Source: an uncultured Bacteroidia bacterium
GTDB lineage: Bacteria; Bacteroidota; Bacteroidia; Bacteroidales; UBA932
DNA: 64,000 nt
Assembly: GCA_902761655.1 (NCBI GenBank)
Contig: CACWLD010000004.1
Coordinates: forward strand, 17,882 to 81,881
Direction of reading: 5' to 3'
Shown: piece after piece, positions 26,064 to 34,042 of the stretch
Numbering within the stretch: the stretch's first letter is position 1
Layout: each line of letters opens with the position of its first letter
Notes under the pieces: model-generated
Told to the model about the DNA's origin: nothing
What the model saw: only the letters and a program-made list of their open reading frames with translations
The model's database searches: none
Position numbers and translations under genes: made by a program

Positions 26064-29000
26064 CTAGTAAGCGTTAGGTGCGCCAGGAGTAGGAACGTTG
26101 TCGGTCATAGGAGTTCCAACAGGGTGAGCTGCCTTGAGAGGAGCTGTGAGGGTAACGCCTGTTCCGGCAACCTGTGTGCCTGCACCGAATGAGCCCCTGA
26201 TAGGACTTACAAGGTTGATTGTGCTAGGAGGTACCTGCATAGGAGCGCCGGGTGTGAATGCCATTCCCTGAGGACGGCGTCCCTGAACTACGCTCTCGAT
26301 AGTAACTTCCTCGTTGCCAACCTTGATAACCTGTCCGGCCCTGAAGTTCTGGACAGCCTGTACCTGGAGAGCCTTGGCACCTGAAAGTGCGCGCTCTGCA
26401 AGAACTGTAGCACCAGTGGTTCCAACTTCCTTGACTGTAGCAACCTCATTGCCAATGTACAGCTTGGAGCCGGGCTTGAGTCCGTTCACACTGGCAACCT
26501 TAACGTTGGTTGCACCAGGAGCAGAAGCTGCTGCGAGGCTGACATTTACCTGGAGCTTGAAGTCGTTGATGTTGTCATCAGCGTCAGCTCCGTCAGGATA
26601 ACGTCCTGAGCTGAGGTTAGGCATAACGAGCTGCTGGCCAGGCATCATATTGCGGGTGTTAGGAGAGTAAACCCTTACACGGCTTCCGCCAAGTCCGTGG
26701 CCTGAATCTGCGTGATAACCCTCTGATGACCAAGCGTCAACGATAAGGCCATAATTGAGAGCGTCAGCAACGTTGCCGTTTGCTGTGCGGAGGGTGATTG
26801 CTCCTGCATTTGCGAATGAAGGACCACCATAGTACTGGTTGGCCTGGCCCTGGAATCCGGCCTCTTTTGCTCCGGCCTTCATTACAGGTGCGTCAATTGC
26901 GTGGTCAGCTGCAAGGGCCTCCTTGAGCTCGATCTCGAATACGAGAGCGAGGACTGGCTCGTTGGATGAGTGCGCGAACTTGGTAGCAGGCTCAAAGCTG
27001 ATACCTGTTCCGTTGTTTGCGAAAGGAATATTAGCTGAGTGGTAGTACTTGATAGGCTCCTCGAGATCGAGACCTGTTCCGGCCTGCTCAAGGGTCATAG
27101 GGCCTCTGATTGAGCTTACCTGAGACTGTGTTCCCACAGACTTCACGGTAACCCACTCAATTCCGTGTCCCTCGCTGGCGATGTCAAGACGGATCTTGTC
27201 ACCAGGGGAGATGTTTGCAACTGATGTAACCTTGATGTTGGTGTCACCAGGTTTTGCGTCGTATGCAAGGTAAGCCTGAGTTCCCGGCTTGCCAACCTCA
27301 GTAACGGTAACAACCTCATATTTCTCAATGGTGCGGTCAACTGCAGGATACTCTGCGCCGTAGCCGATGGCCATCTTCTGGCCAACCTTGAAGCCTGCGA
27401 TGTTGGTAACAGGAACGTTCTTGGATCCTACAGGGATGGTGATGACCGGTCCCTCAGGAAGCGGCTGCCACAATGTGGTAGGTGTACCATAGTTAACCCT
27501 GTTGTTGTTCCTCTGGTCTGCCTGGGCGTCCTCGCTTCCGGGAGCCACAACCTTTGCTACGACTGCCTTTTCGCCGTCTATCTCAATTGTGTCACCAGCC
27601 TTGATTCCGTCAACGCTGCGAGGATAGATGACCTTGTCGCCCTTGCTTGCAGGAACTGCAAGACCGGTGGTAGCAAGACCGAGTACATAGAATCCCTTAG
27701 GAGCGATTGTGGTTCCTGAAGGAATGGCGATGTTGGAGAATACAGGGATGTTGATCTTATGGGTTGTAACGGTCCATCCGGATACGTCAACGGCCTGGTC
27801 GCCGGCGTTGTAGAGCTCGATGAATGAGTCTGTGGTGTTGGCGCCTGCAATGCGGAACTCGTTGATCTTGATAGGATATGTGTTACGTACTTTCTCGATT
27901 GACTTCTCGGTCTTCTTGCCCCACTTGGCAACACCGAGGAGGTCACCGTTGAACTCCTTGTCAGCGGAAGTAACGTCAAATGTAACGATTACGGTCTGTC
28001 CGGGAGCTACTGCATAGTCGATCTTCTTGTCAGCCTCGGCCTTCCATCCGTTAGGAACTTCTACGCCAAGGGTGAGGTCCTTGATCTCCTTGCCGGTGGT
28101 GTTCACGAACTTGACGGCAACTTTCTGGGTCTCGCCGGGAACGAAGGTCTGGAGGCGGTTAGGCCTGTTGATGTCCTTCTCTGCGGCAACAGTTACGCGC
28201 TCTACATCGTAGTGTGCTGCAACGATGTTTGCCTGTACGGCCTGCTGGAGTTCAGCTGAAGGGAATGTGCCTGCAAAGGTGATAGCGCCCTCATAGAATG
28301 TTCCCTGTGATCCTACGGAGTTGTCTCCACCGTTTCCGAGGAGGATGGCTCCCTGCTTGCGCATCGGGTCATAACTGCTGCGGGGGTTCTGGATACGTCC
28401 GCCGTCGTAATAGATTACGAGCTCGCCCTGCTGTGCGTCTCCACCCATTGACCTCCAGTGATGAGGCTCACCGTCGGCGGTAGCGGTTACGAATCTCCAC
28501 TCTACAGGATTGAGGGTGGGGCAGAACTTGTCGTTAGGGTCAGGATTTACGCAACCTACAAGGTTGTTCTCCTGGTCTGTCATAATCCAAGGACCCGGCT
28601 CGTTTCCGTGATACCAGGCTGTCTGGTTTCCGAAATAGGTGGTTTCCATAGTTCCGTCACCGTCGTCGCGGGAGTCGGTCTCGGCATTACCGTAGTCAAA
28701 GCAGCAACCGTCGTTGTAGTGGTTACCGGCAATTACCCAGTACTGTCCTTCTGCCTGGTCGTCAACTGCGATTCCCTTGGTGTCGTTCCAACGGAGTCCC
28801 ATACCTGGAGCGATGAATGTTCCGTAAACCTTCTGGTTGTAGATGGTTACAGGAGCCCAGTCTGCTACAGGGATGTTGTTGAATCCTCCCATTGCGTGGC
28901 CGCTGAATCCTCCGCGAGGAGCCTGCTGCAGGTCGTTTCCGCTGGGGCCCTGGTCGTAGATGATTGTAATCCAGCAATAGGTGTCAGCGCAGAATTTGTC

Positions 29001-29273
29001 CTGTGCCTCGGCATTTGCTGCTCCGGATGAGGTGACGCCAATGTCCAGGGTCTTGCCGTCTGACTGGCGCATTACCTGGTAAAGAGGGCCCTTGTATGCC
29101 TTGAACAGAGCACGTGTGGTACTATGTGCAGAGGCGCAAGGTGTTCCTCCCTTGGCGTAAACGTCACAAGGTCCTTCCGGCCTTGCGCCGTTCTGGCAAG
29201 CGGCGATCGTAAGGATCGCTGCAGGGATCACTATCACAGCTGTGATAATGGAAATGAACAACTTTCTTTTCAT
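26064..29273 (-). CDS. GH54 alpha-L-arabinofuranosidase with NEW3 and lamin-tail domains
   Basis: A 1069-residue lipoprotein (lipobox IAAC, Cys 26). Residues about 35-360 match the GH54 catalytic domain: GPCDVYAKGGTPCASAHSTT, ITIIYDQGPSGNDLQQAP, YNDGCCFDYGNAETDS (with the vicinal Cys pair), WIMTDQEN and GGDNSVGSQGTFYEGAI. It should remove alpha-linked L-arabinofuranose from arabinoxylan or arabinan. The fungal-type arabinose-binding module is replaced by an NEW3-type Ig domain (about 375-455), a lamin-tail domain (about 475-570) and a long repeat region with a second lamin-tail-like block ending SSGRYPDGADADDN. GH54 is mainly known from fungi. Codon use is strongly biased, suggesting high expression. 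Confidence 0.88.
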   Translation of the reverse strand: MKRKLFISIITAVIVIPAAILTIAACQNGARPEGPCDVYAKGGTPCASAHSTTRALFKAYKGPLYQVMRQSDGKTLDIGVTSSGAANAEAQDKFCADTYCWITIIYDQGPSGNDLQQAPRGGFSGHAMGGFNNIPVADWAPVTIYNQKVYGTFIAPGMGLRWNDTKGIAVDDQAEGQYWVIAGNHYNDGCCFDYGNAETDSRDDGDGTMETTYFGNQTAWYHGNEPGPWIMTDQENNLVGCVNPDPNDKFCPTLNPVEWRFVTATADGEPHHWRSMGGDAQQGELVIYYDGGRIQNPRSSYDPMRKQGAILLGNGGDNSVGSQGTFYEGAITFAGTFPSAELQQAVQANIVAAHYDVERVTVAAEKDINRPNRLQTFVPGETQKVAVKFVNTTGKEIKDLTLGVEVPNGWKAEADKKIDYAVAPGQTVIVTFDVTSADKEFNGDLLGVAKWGKKTEKSIEKVRNTYPIKINEFRIAGANTTDSFIELYNAGDQAVDVSGWTVTTHKINIPVFSNIAIPSGTTIAPKGFYVLGLATTGLAVPASKGDKVIYPRSVDGIKAGDTIEIDGEKAVVAKVVAPGSEDAQADQRNNNRVNYGTPTTLWQPLPEGPVITIPVGSKNVPVTNIAGFKVGQKMAIGYGAEYPAVDRTIEKYEVVTVTEVGKPGTQAYLAYDAKPGDTNIKVTSVANISPGDKIRLDIASEGHGIEWVTVKSVGTQSQVSSIRGPMTLEQAGTGLDLEEPIKYYHSANIPFANNGTGISFEPATKFAHSSNEPVLALVFEIELKEALAADHAIDAPVMKAGAKEAGFQGQANQYYGGPSFANAGAITLRTANGNVADALNYGLIVDAWSSEGYHADSGHGLGGSRVRVYSPNTRNMMPGQQLVMPNLSSGRYPDGADADDNINDFKLQVNVSLAAASAPGATNVKVASVNGLKPGSKLYIGNEVATVKEVGTTGATVLAERALSGAKALQVQAVQNFRAGQVIKVGNEEVTIESVVQGRRPQGMAFTPGAPMQVPPSTINLVSPIRGSFGAGTQVAGTGVTLTAPLKAAHPVGTPMTDNVPTPGAPNAY

Positions 29274-29308
29274 AGATCAGATTTTATTAGTAATAAGGTG
29301 TTAAGTTA

Positions 29309-31105
29309 TTAGTAGTTAAAAATGATTTCATACGGTATCCTGGCCATCATATATTGTGACTTGCGGTCTTTCCAGGATTTGGAGAGGTCCAGGATGGAAT
29401 AGCCTGCGTCCTCCAGAGGGGTGCCTTTGAATACATTGGCCTTTGCCCTTGCGGAATTGCCCATCATCTCCATCATCATCTCCATAGGGGTCTGCGGCTT
29501 GGGGTATTCCGCAACGTTCCATTTGCTGAGGTCAGTGCCTGGTTCAACAACGTTTATGGCGTAGTTGAGGGCGTCCTCAAGCGTTCCAATCTCGTCCACG
29601 AGGCCAATCTGAAGGGCATCGGCGCCTGTCCATACCCTGCCCTGGGCAATAGAATCTACGAATGCAGGCTCCAGGTTGCGACCCTGGGAAACAATGTTCA
29701 CGAACCTGTCATATATCCTTTCCACGCTGGCCTGCATATACTCTGTCTCCTCCGGGTCAAGAGGGGAGGTGAGGCTGAGCATTCCGGAGTGCTTGTTGGA
29801 ACCAATCTTGACAATGTTCAGGTGGGCAATGTCCTTGACTGTTCCGCTGATGTCCGGAATCATACTGAAAACGCCGATGGAGCCTGTGAGGGTGGTGGCG
29901 TTGGAGAATATCTTGTCGCAGTTGTTGGAGATCCAGTATCCGCCGGAGGCTGCGTAATCTCCATAAGAGGCAATCACCGGCTTTACCTTTGCGGTGAGGT
30001 CAATCTCAGCCTTGATCTGTTCCGATGCGAACACGCTTCCTCCCGGGGAGTTCACCCTGAACACCACCGCCTTTACTGTGGAGTCCGCGCGGACTTCGGA
30101 GATGACCTGGGCGAAGCGTGCGCCTGCCACCTCGCGGTTCTGGGTTCCGTCAACTATCTGGCCGTTGGCGTATATGATGGCAACCTTCTTCTTTGCCTTG
30201 AGGTTGTCCTTGACCTTTGATTCCACGTATTTCTCGAACGGGATGAACTTGATGTCGTCGAACTTCTTTGCCATTGCAAGGTCAGTGAGTTTCTCCCTGC
30301 ACTGTTCCCTTGTCATCAGTTCGTCTACCAGGCCTGCCTTGAGGAAGTCCTCGGGGAAGTTGAGCTCCAGGTTGTCAATCATCTGGTTGAGCCTGTCCAC
30401 GCTTATGCCCCTGCTTTCAGCGATGACGCCGGCAAAACTGTTCCACATACTGTTGATCATCACCTGGTTCTGCTCCAGGTTCTCCGGACTGGGCTCGCTC
30501 TTGATATAGACTTCTCCGGCCGATTTGTATTTGCCGTGCCTGATCAGCTGTACGTTTACTCCAAGCCTGTCAAGGAGATCCTTGTAATAGATGATCTGGC
30601 TGCTTATGCCGTTGAAACCAGTTGTGGCGCCTTCGTAAGAACTGAGGTAAACCTTGTCAGATACAGATGCCAGGAAAAGGCTTCCGTTTGTGGGAGCGTC
30701 CATCTTTGAGACGATGGCCTTTCCGCTTTTGCGGAAGTTCTCCAGCGCCGTGCGCAGTTCAAAGATGTCAGAATTTCCTGCTGAGACACCGTCAGGAACC
30801 ATATAGATGAACTTGATGCCGGGGTCCTTGGCGGCGGCGTTGATTGCCTGCACGGCCTTCCAGATTCCAATTGTGGTGGTGGAGCCTCCCTGGATCAAGC
30901 TCATAGGGTCAGGCATCGATTCCTGGTCGGCGATTGAGAACTGGCTCATATCCATATAAAGCACACCCTCCTTTGGAAGGCCGGAAGCGGACTTGCCTGC
31001 GGCCGCCAGGGCTCCAATTAAAGCCATACCGAACATAAAGAGAATGAGGTTGAATATGATGAGGCCACAAATAACCGCTAGGACTGTCTTGATAAATTGT
31101 TTCAT
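29309..31105 (-). CDS. sppA: Signal peptide peptidase SppA, 67-kDa type
   Basis: A 598-residue membrane-anchored Ser/Lys protease that degrades leftover signal peptides. It has an N-terminal helix (about residues 8-32) and two tandem peptidase S49 domains. The catalytic Ser lies in YAASGGYWIS in the second domain and the Lys in the first (SKMDAPTNGS). The ATG at 31105 is preferred because it starts the anchor helix directly. The frame stays open upstream through promoter DNA to a GTG. It is divergent from hisS. Confidence 0.92.
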   Translation of the reverse strand: MKQFIKTVLAVICGLIIFNLILFMFGMALIGALAAAGKSASGLPKEGVLYMDMSQFSIADQESMPDPMSLIQGGSTTTIGIWKAVQAINAAAKDPGIKFIYMVPDGVSAGNSDIFELRTALENFRKSGKAIVSKMDAPTNGSLFLASVSDKVYLSSYEGATTGFNGISSQIIYYKDLLDRLGVNVQLIRHGKYKSAGEVYIKSEPSPENLEQNQVMINSMWNSFAGVIAESRGISVDRLNQMIDNLELNFPEDFLKAGLVDELMTREQCREKLTDLAMAKKFDDIKFIPFEKYVESKVKDNLKAKKKVAIIYANGQIVDGTQNREVAGARFAQVISEVRADSTVKAVVFRVNSPGGSVFASEQIKAEIDLTAKVKPVIASYGDYAASGGYWISNNCDKIFSNATTLTGSIGVFSMIPDISGTVKDIAHLNIVKIGSNKHSGMLSLTSPLDPEETEYMQASVERIYDRFVNIVSQGRNLEPAFVDSIAQGRVWTGADALQIGLVDEIGTLEDALNYAINVVEPGTDLSKWNVAEYPKPQTPMEMMMEMMGNSARAKANVFKGTPLEDAGYSILDLSKSWKDRKSQYMMARIPYEIIFNY

Positions 31106-31159
31106 TATTCCGATAATTTCCCAAATTCTCACAAATATAATAAAAACCGAAATAAATGC

Positions 31160-31167
31160 TAACTTTG
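31160..31167 (+). promoter_or_regulatory. -7 box (TAACTTTG) of hisS
   Basis: Fits TAnnTTTG, 21 bases before the hisS ATG. A matching TTG element was not seen. Confidence 0.55.
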
Positions 31168-31188
31168 CAGACACTAAAACAATATTTT

Positions 31189-32535
31189 ATGGCACAAAAA
31201 CCATCAATTCCCAAAGGCACAAGAGACTTCTCCCAGCAGGAGATGGCCCAGAGGAATTATATATTCGATACCATCCGTTCCGTATTCAGGACATACGGCT
31301 ATTCACAGATAGAGACTCCCGCAATGGAAAACCTCCAGACCCTTATGGGTAAGTATGGAGAAGAAGGGGACAAACTGCTCTTCCGAATCCTCAATTCAGG
31401 AGATGCTTTCGCGGACGTGGATATGTCCAGGCCTTTGGCCTCCCAGGTGTGTGAAAAGGGCCTCAGGTATGACCTTACAGTGCCTTTCGCCCGTTTTGTG
31501 GTACAGCATCAGAACGAGATCAGTTTCCCGTTCAAGCGTTTCCAGATACAGCCCGTATGGCGCGCTGACAGGCCGCAGAAGGGCCGCTACCGCGAGTTCT
31601 ACCAGTGCGACGTGGATGTCATAGGCAGCCGCTCGCAGGTGAACGAGCTGGAACTGGTGCAGATCGTGGACAGGGTTTTCACCCTTCTGGACGTGAATGT
31701 GCTCATAAAGATCAACAACAGGAAAGTGCTCACCGGACTTGCAGAAATCTGCGGATTCCCGGACAAGGTGGTGGACATTACGGTGGCCATAGATAAATTG
31801 GACAAAATTGGCTTGGATGCCGTCAAGGAGGAGATGCTATCCAAGGGCCTTACCCCGGAGGCGGTTGCCGTGCTGGAGCCGGTGCTCCAGCTTTCCGGCA
31901 GTACCGCCGACAAGATTGCCCGTATGAGAGAGATGATGGACGGCAAGTCGGAAGCCGGGATGGAGGGCCTCCGGGAACTGGAGGAACTCTTCGGCTTCAT
32001 TGACGCGGCCGGTATCCGCAGCCAGGTGGAGATAGACCTCTCGCTGGCGCGCGGCCTCAATTATTACACCGGAGCCATCTTTGAGGTGAAAGCCCTTGAC
32101 TATCAGATAGGAAGCATCTGCGGAGGCGGCCGTTACGACAACCTCACCGGTATTTTTGGCCTGCCGGATATGTCAGGAGTTGGAGTGTCATTTGGCGCTG
32201 ACCGCATCTATGACGTACTCAAGGGCCTGGACAAGTTCCCTGAGGGTCTCAAGAGCACAACCACTCTGCTGTTCGCCAATATGGGAGAACTGAAATATGT
32301 CCTTCCCATTGCCAAGGCACTGCGAGAGGCCGGGGTTGCCGTCGAGGTCTATCCGGACAACACCAAGCTCAAGAAACAGTTCGATTACGCAGACAGGAAA
32401 GCCATCCCGTTCATCTCCATAAACGGCAGCGAAGAGGCCGCCCGCGGAGAGGTCCAGATCAAGAACCTCAGCAGCGGAGAGCAACGCAGTTTTGCCAAGG
32501 AAGACACAGACGGAATGATAAAATTTGTTTTTTAA
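31189..32535 (+). CDS. hisS: Histidyl-tRNA synthetase
   Basis: A 448-residue class II synthetase that charges tRNA-His. Motifs include [10 protein letters not shown] near the start, [12 protein letters not shown] (motif 2 region), [20 protein letters not shown], the histidine-A motif [25 protein letters not shown] (motif 3 region), and a C-terminal anticodon-binding domain. The ATG at 31189 follows the promoter with a 20-odd-base leader. The upstream in-frame start overlaps the -7 box and is rejected. Confidence 0.95.
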   Translation: MAQKPSIPKGTRDFSQQEMAQRNYIFDTIRSVFRTYGYSQIETPAMENLQTLMGKYGEEGDKLLFRILNSGDAFADVDMSRPLASQVCEKGLRYDLTVPFARFVVQHQNEISFPFKRFQIQPVWRADRPQKGRYREFYQCDVDVIGSRSQVNELELVQIVDRVFTLLDVNVLIKINNRKVLTGLAEICGFPDKVVDITVAIDKLDKIGLDAVKEEMLSKGLTPEAVAVLEPVLQLSGSTADKIARMREMMDGKSEAGMEGLRELEELFGFIDAAGIRSQVEIDLSLARGLNYYTGAIFEVKALDYQIGSICGGGRYDNLTGIFGLPDMSGVGVSFGADRIYDVLKGLDKFPEGLKSTTTLLFANMGELKYVLPIAKALREAGVAVEVYPDNTKLKKQFDYADRKAIPFISINGSEEAARGEVQIKNLSSGEQRSFAKEDTDGMIKFVF

Positions 32536-32554
32536 AGAAATCTGCTTACCTTTG
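32525..32554 (+). promoter_or_regulatory. Promoter of tRNA-fMet
   Basis: TTG at 32525-32527, exactly 19 bases, then TACCTTTG at 32547-32554. It is a textbook Bacteroidetes promoter. Its -33 element lies inside the last codons of hisS. The tRNA begins 12 bases after the -7 box. Confidence 0.85.
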
Positions 32555-32565
32555 CAGTCCAACAC

Positions 32566-32638
32566 TGCGGGGTAGAGCAGTTGGCAGCTCGTCGGGCTCA
32601 TAACCCGGAGGTCGGAGGTTCGAGTCCTTCCCCCGCTA
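32566..32638 (+). tRNA. Initiator tRNA-fMet (CAT anticodon)
   Basis: Cloverleaf can be drawn by hand: acceptor stem 32566-32572 with 32631-32637, discriminator A at 32638, D arm, anticodon arm with CTCATAA loop, and T arm with GGTTCGAGTCC. Two features mark it as the initiator: the 1-72 position is an unpaired T-T, and three consecutive G-C pairs sit at the base of the anticodon loop. CCA is not encoded. Its 3' end runs directly into a long palindrome. Confidence 0.95.
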
Positions 32639-32686
32639 CGAAGAAAGGAAGGTGCTGAAATTTCAGCACCTTCCTTTCTTCGTAGC
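32635..32686 (+). terminator. 52-nt perfect palindrome, likely terminator of tRNA-fMet
   Basis: Arms 32635-32660 and 32661-32686 are perfect reverse complements with no unpaired loop. The first arm starts inside the tRNA acceptor end (GCTA). The 3' arm contains CCTTCCTTTCTTC rather than a plain U-tract. It could act as a terminator in both directions or as a processing signal. Confidence 0.65.
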
Positions 32687-32689
32687 TAC

Positions 32690-32880
32690 GCACTCCAACC
32701 CCCTGTCGCTTCGCGACATCCCCCTTTCAGGGGGAATACGGTCTCCACTTCATTTCGACCGGCGCCTTCCGGTCGTCGCATCGCTCCTCCCTCACGGCGC
32801 GCGCCTGACGGCGCTTCGGCCTCCGAATGTAGTTCATTTCCGCTTTTGTCTATTCCTGCCATTCTTCTTATCTTCGCACT
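32690..32880. repeat. Hairpin-rich GC intergenic element
   Basis: No credible gene. The stretch contains three compact hairpins: TGTCGC-ttc-GCGACA near 32703-32718, CCCCCT-ttc-AGGGGG near 32720-32735, and GACCGG-cgcctt-CCGGTC near 32758-32776. GC-rich elements of this look are often dispersed repeats in bacterial genomes. The 76-residue open frame here looks like translated repeat, not a protein. Confidence 0.5.
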
Positions 32881-32900
32881 GATAAATCGTAATTTATATT

Positions 32901-33368
32901 ATGGTAAACGGGAATAGTATTAGAAAGATTGTTGTTAAATTCATACATCCTCTGGCAGTTTCATTATTAGTTTTCATAGGATGTACAACTCATTATCTAG
33001 ATTTTGTTTTCGAAACAGATGAACAAGTCCACACACTAAATGGAAATGAGCAAACAATAAGCATCCCTTTTACAATCCAAGAAGTAGAAACAAGGACAAG
33101 CCAGCCGACGGCATTTCATCTCTTTAGGTTCCGTTTGAATATTGATGGTATTACAGGTGATGCAAAAGTTGCCGAATACATAATTGATTATGATGTGACG
33201 GATTATCCTACAAATGTATTATACGTCCATATCCCGGAAAATAGATCAGGACACGAGAGAACAATCACAGTTGAAATAAGTAAAGATGAGGAATGGGGGA
33301 CAAATCCAGAGAATCCTACTTGGAAGGATTGGGAAACAATATATAAGGCAACACAATCATCTCTGTAA
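32901..33368 (+). CDS. AT-rich putative lipoprotein of unknown function
   Basis: A 155-residue protein with an N-terminal hydrophobic segment ending in a lipobox-like LLVFIGC (Cys about residue 28), then a soluble domain of mixed beta character. No family recognised. Its base composition is markedly more AT-rich than the flanking chromosome, as is the next gene, which points to recent acquisition. It lies in the segment between tRNA-fMet and a copy of the tRNA T-arm sequence at 33928. Confidence 0.6.
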   Translation: MVNGNSIRKIVVKFIHPLAVSLLVFIGCTTHYLDFVFETDEQVHTLNGNEQTISIPFTIQEVETRTSQPTAFHLFRFRLNIDGITGDAKVAEYIIDYDVTDYPTNVLYVHIPENRSGHERTITVEISKDEEWGTNPENPTWKDWETIYKATQSSL

Positions 33369-33387
33369 ATTCGAATTTTACGAAACA

Positions 33388-33864
33388 ATGAAGATTAAGT
33401 TTGGTTTGGTATTTCTGTTAGGTGCAATAAGTCTAAATCTTCACGCACAAGAAAGTACAGACTTAGACTCCGTGGTAGTAGTACGAGCAATAGATGTTTA
33501 TCTAGAGTATTGCACAAGTACAGATTCTGCCATTGAACATGCTATTGAGATTGGATTTCCTATTCAACGCCCAAGTCTAGCAATCAATCGCGTTGTCATC
33601 AATGATGAAAAGGAGATTGACATAATCAGGAACTGTTTTAATGGCATATGGTTAGGCCCATATAGGATTTCGAAGAAGAAGCGTTATTCATCTGCGAAAG
33701 CAGAAGATATGGGTTTCTACGGAGTTTCGAAAGATGGACTTGTGGTTATCTCTCTGAAAAGGAATGAGATATTTGACATCAATTGTCTGGAGAGTTGGCT
33801 TAAAGATATGATTAAGAATAATCCACAATATTTGAAAGAAACAATTCATAATTCCTACCGCTAA
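33388..33864 (+). CDS. AT-rich secreted protein of unknown function
   Basis: A 158-residue protein with a signal peptide (MKIKFGLVFLLGAISLNLHAQ). The ATG at 33388 is chosen because it begins that signal. The mature part has no recognised domain. It sits 19 bases after the preceding orphan and shares its AT-rich composition, so the two were probably gained together. It holds one of the rare CATG sites (33538). Confidence 0.6.
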   Translation: MKIKFGLVFLLGAISLNLHAQESTDLDSVVVVRAIDVYLEYCTSTDSAIEHAIEIGFPIQRPSLAINRVVINDEKEIDIIRNCFNGIWLGPYRISKKKRYSSAKAEDMGFYGVSKDGLVVISLKRNEIFDINCLESWLKDMIKNNPQYLKETIHNSYR

Positions 33865-33927
33865 ATTCCAGTTTATCGGTGTAGAACATCAATGAATCGT
33901 TGGATTTCCAGCAGATCCTCTAGAAAG

Positions 33928-33939
33928 CGGAGGTTCGAG
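33928..33939 (+). repeat. 12-bp copy of the tRNA-fMet T-arm sequence
   Basis: CGGAGGTTCGAG at 33928-33939 is identical to 32613-32624 in the T arm of tRNA-fMet. The pair brackets the AT-rich genes and could be the remains of attachment sites. No integrase is present. The core GGTTCGA is common to many tRNAs, so chance is possible. Confidence 0.35.
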
Positions 33940-33961
33940 ATTTGGAGTATTTGTCCTCTTT

Positions 33962-33991
33962 TTGTTTATGTCGGAATAAATAGTATCTTTG
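33962..33991 (+). promoter_or_regulatory. Promoter of fic
   Basis: TTG at 33962-33964, 19-base spacer, TATCTTTG at 33984-33991. The spacer is mostly filled by the first of the 12-bp repeats. Expected transcription start is around 33997-34003. Confidence 0.75.
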
Positions 33992-34040
33992 TGTCGGAAT
34001 AAATGTCGGGATAACTGACGGAACTAGATGACGGAATAAA
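33969..34040 (+). repeat. Five iterated 12-bp repeats across the fic promoter and leader
   Basis: Units of TGTCGGAATAAA type at 33969-33980, 33992-34003, 34004-34015, 34016-34027 and 34029-34040. The first two are identical and the others carry one to four changes. Units 2 to 5 are contiguous except for one extra base. Unit 1 lies between -33 and -7, and unit 2 abuts the -7 box. They look like operator iterons, most simply for the Fic protein's own DNA-binding domain. Three units also contain a start codon, two codons and a stop. Confidence 0.75.
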
Positions 34041-34042
34041 CT

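Noticed and set aside
32652-32882. 76-codon frame in the hairpin-rich region after tRNA-fMet
   Set aside because: It is made of inverted-repeat sequence with no start context, so it is treated as repeat DNA.
33900-33950. Second tRNA gene at the T-arm-like sequence
   Set aside because: No acceptor, D or anticodon arm can be folded around it.
33969-34040. CRISPR array
   Set aside because: The 12-bp units are tandem without unique spacers and no cas genes are nearby.
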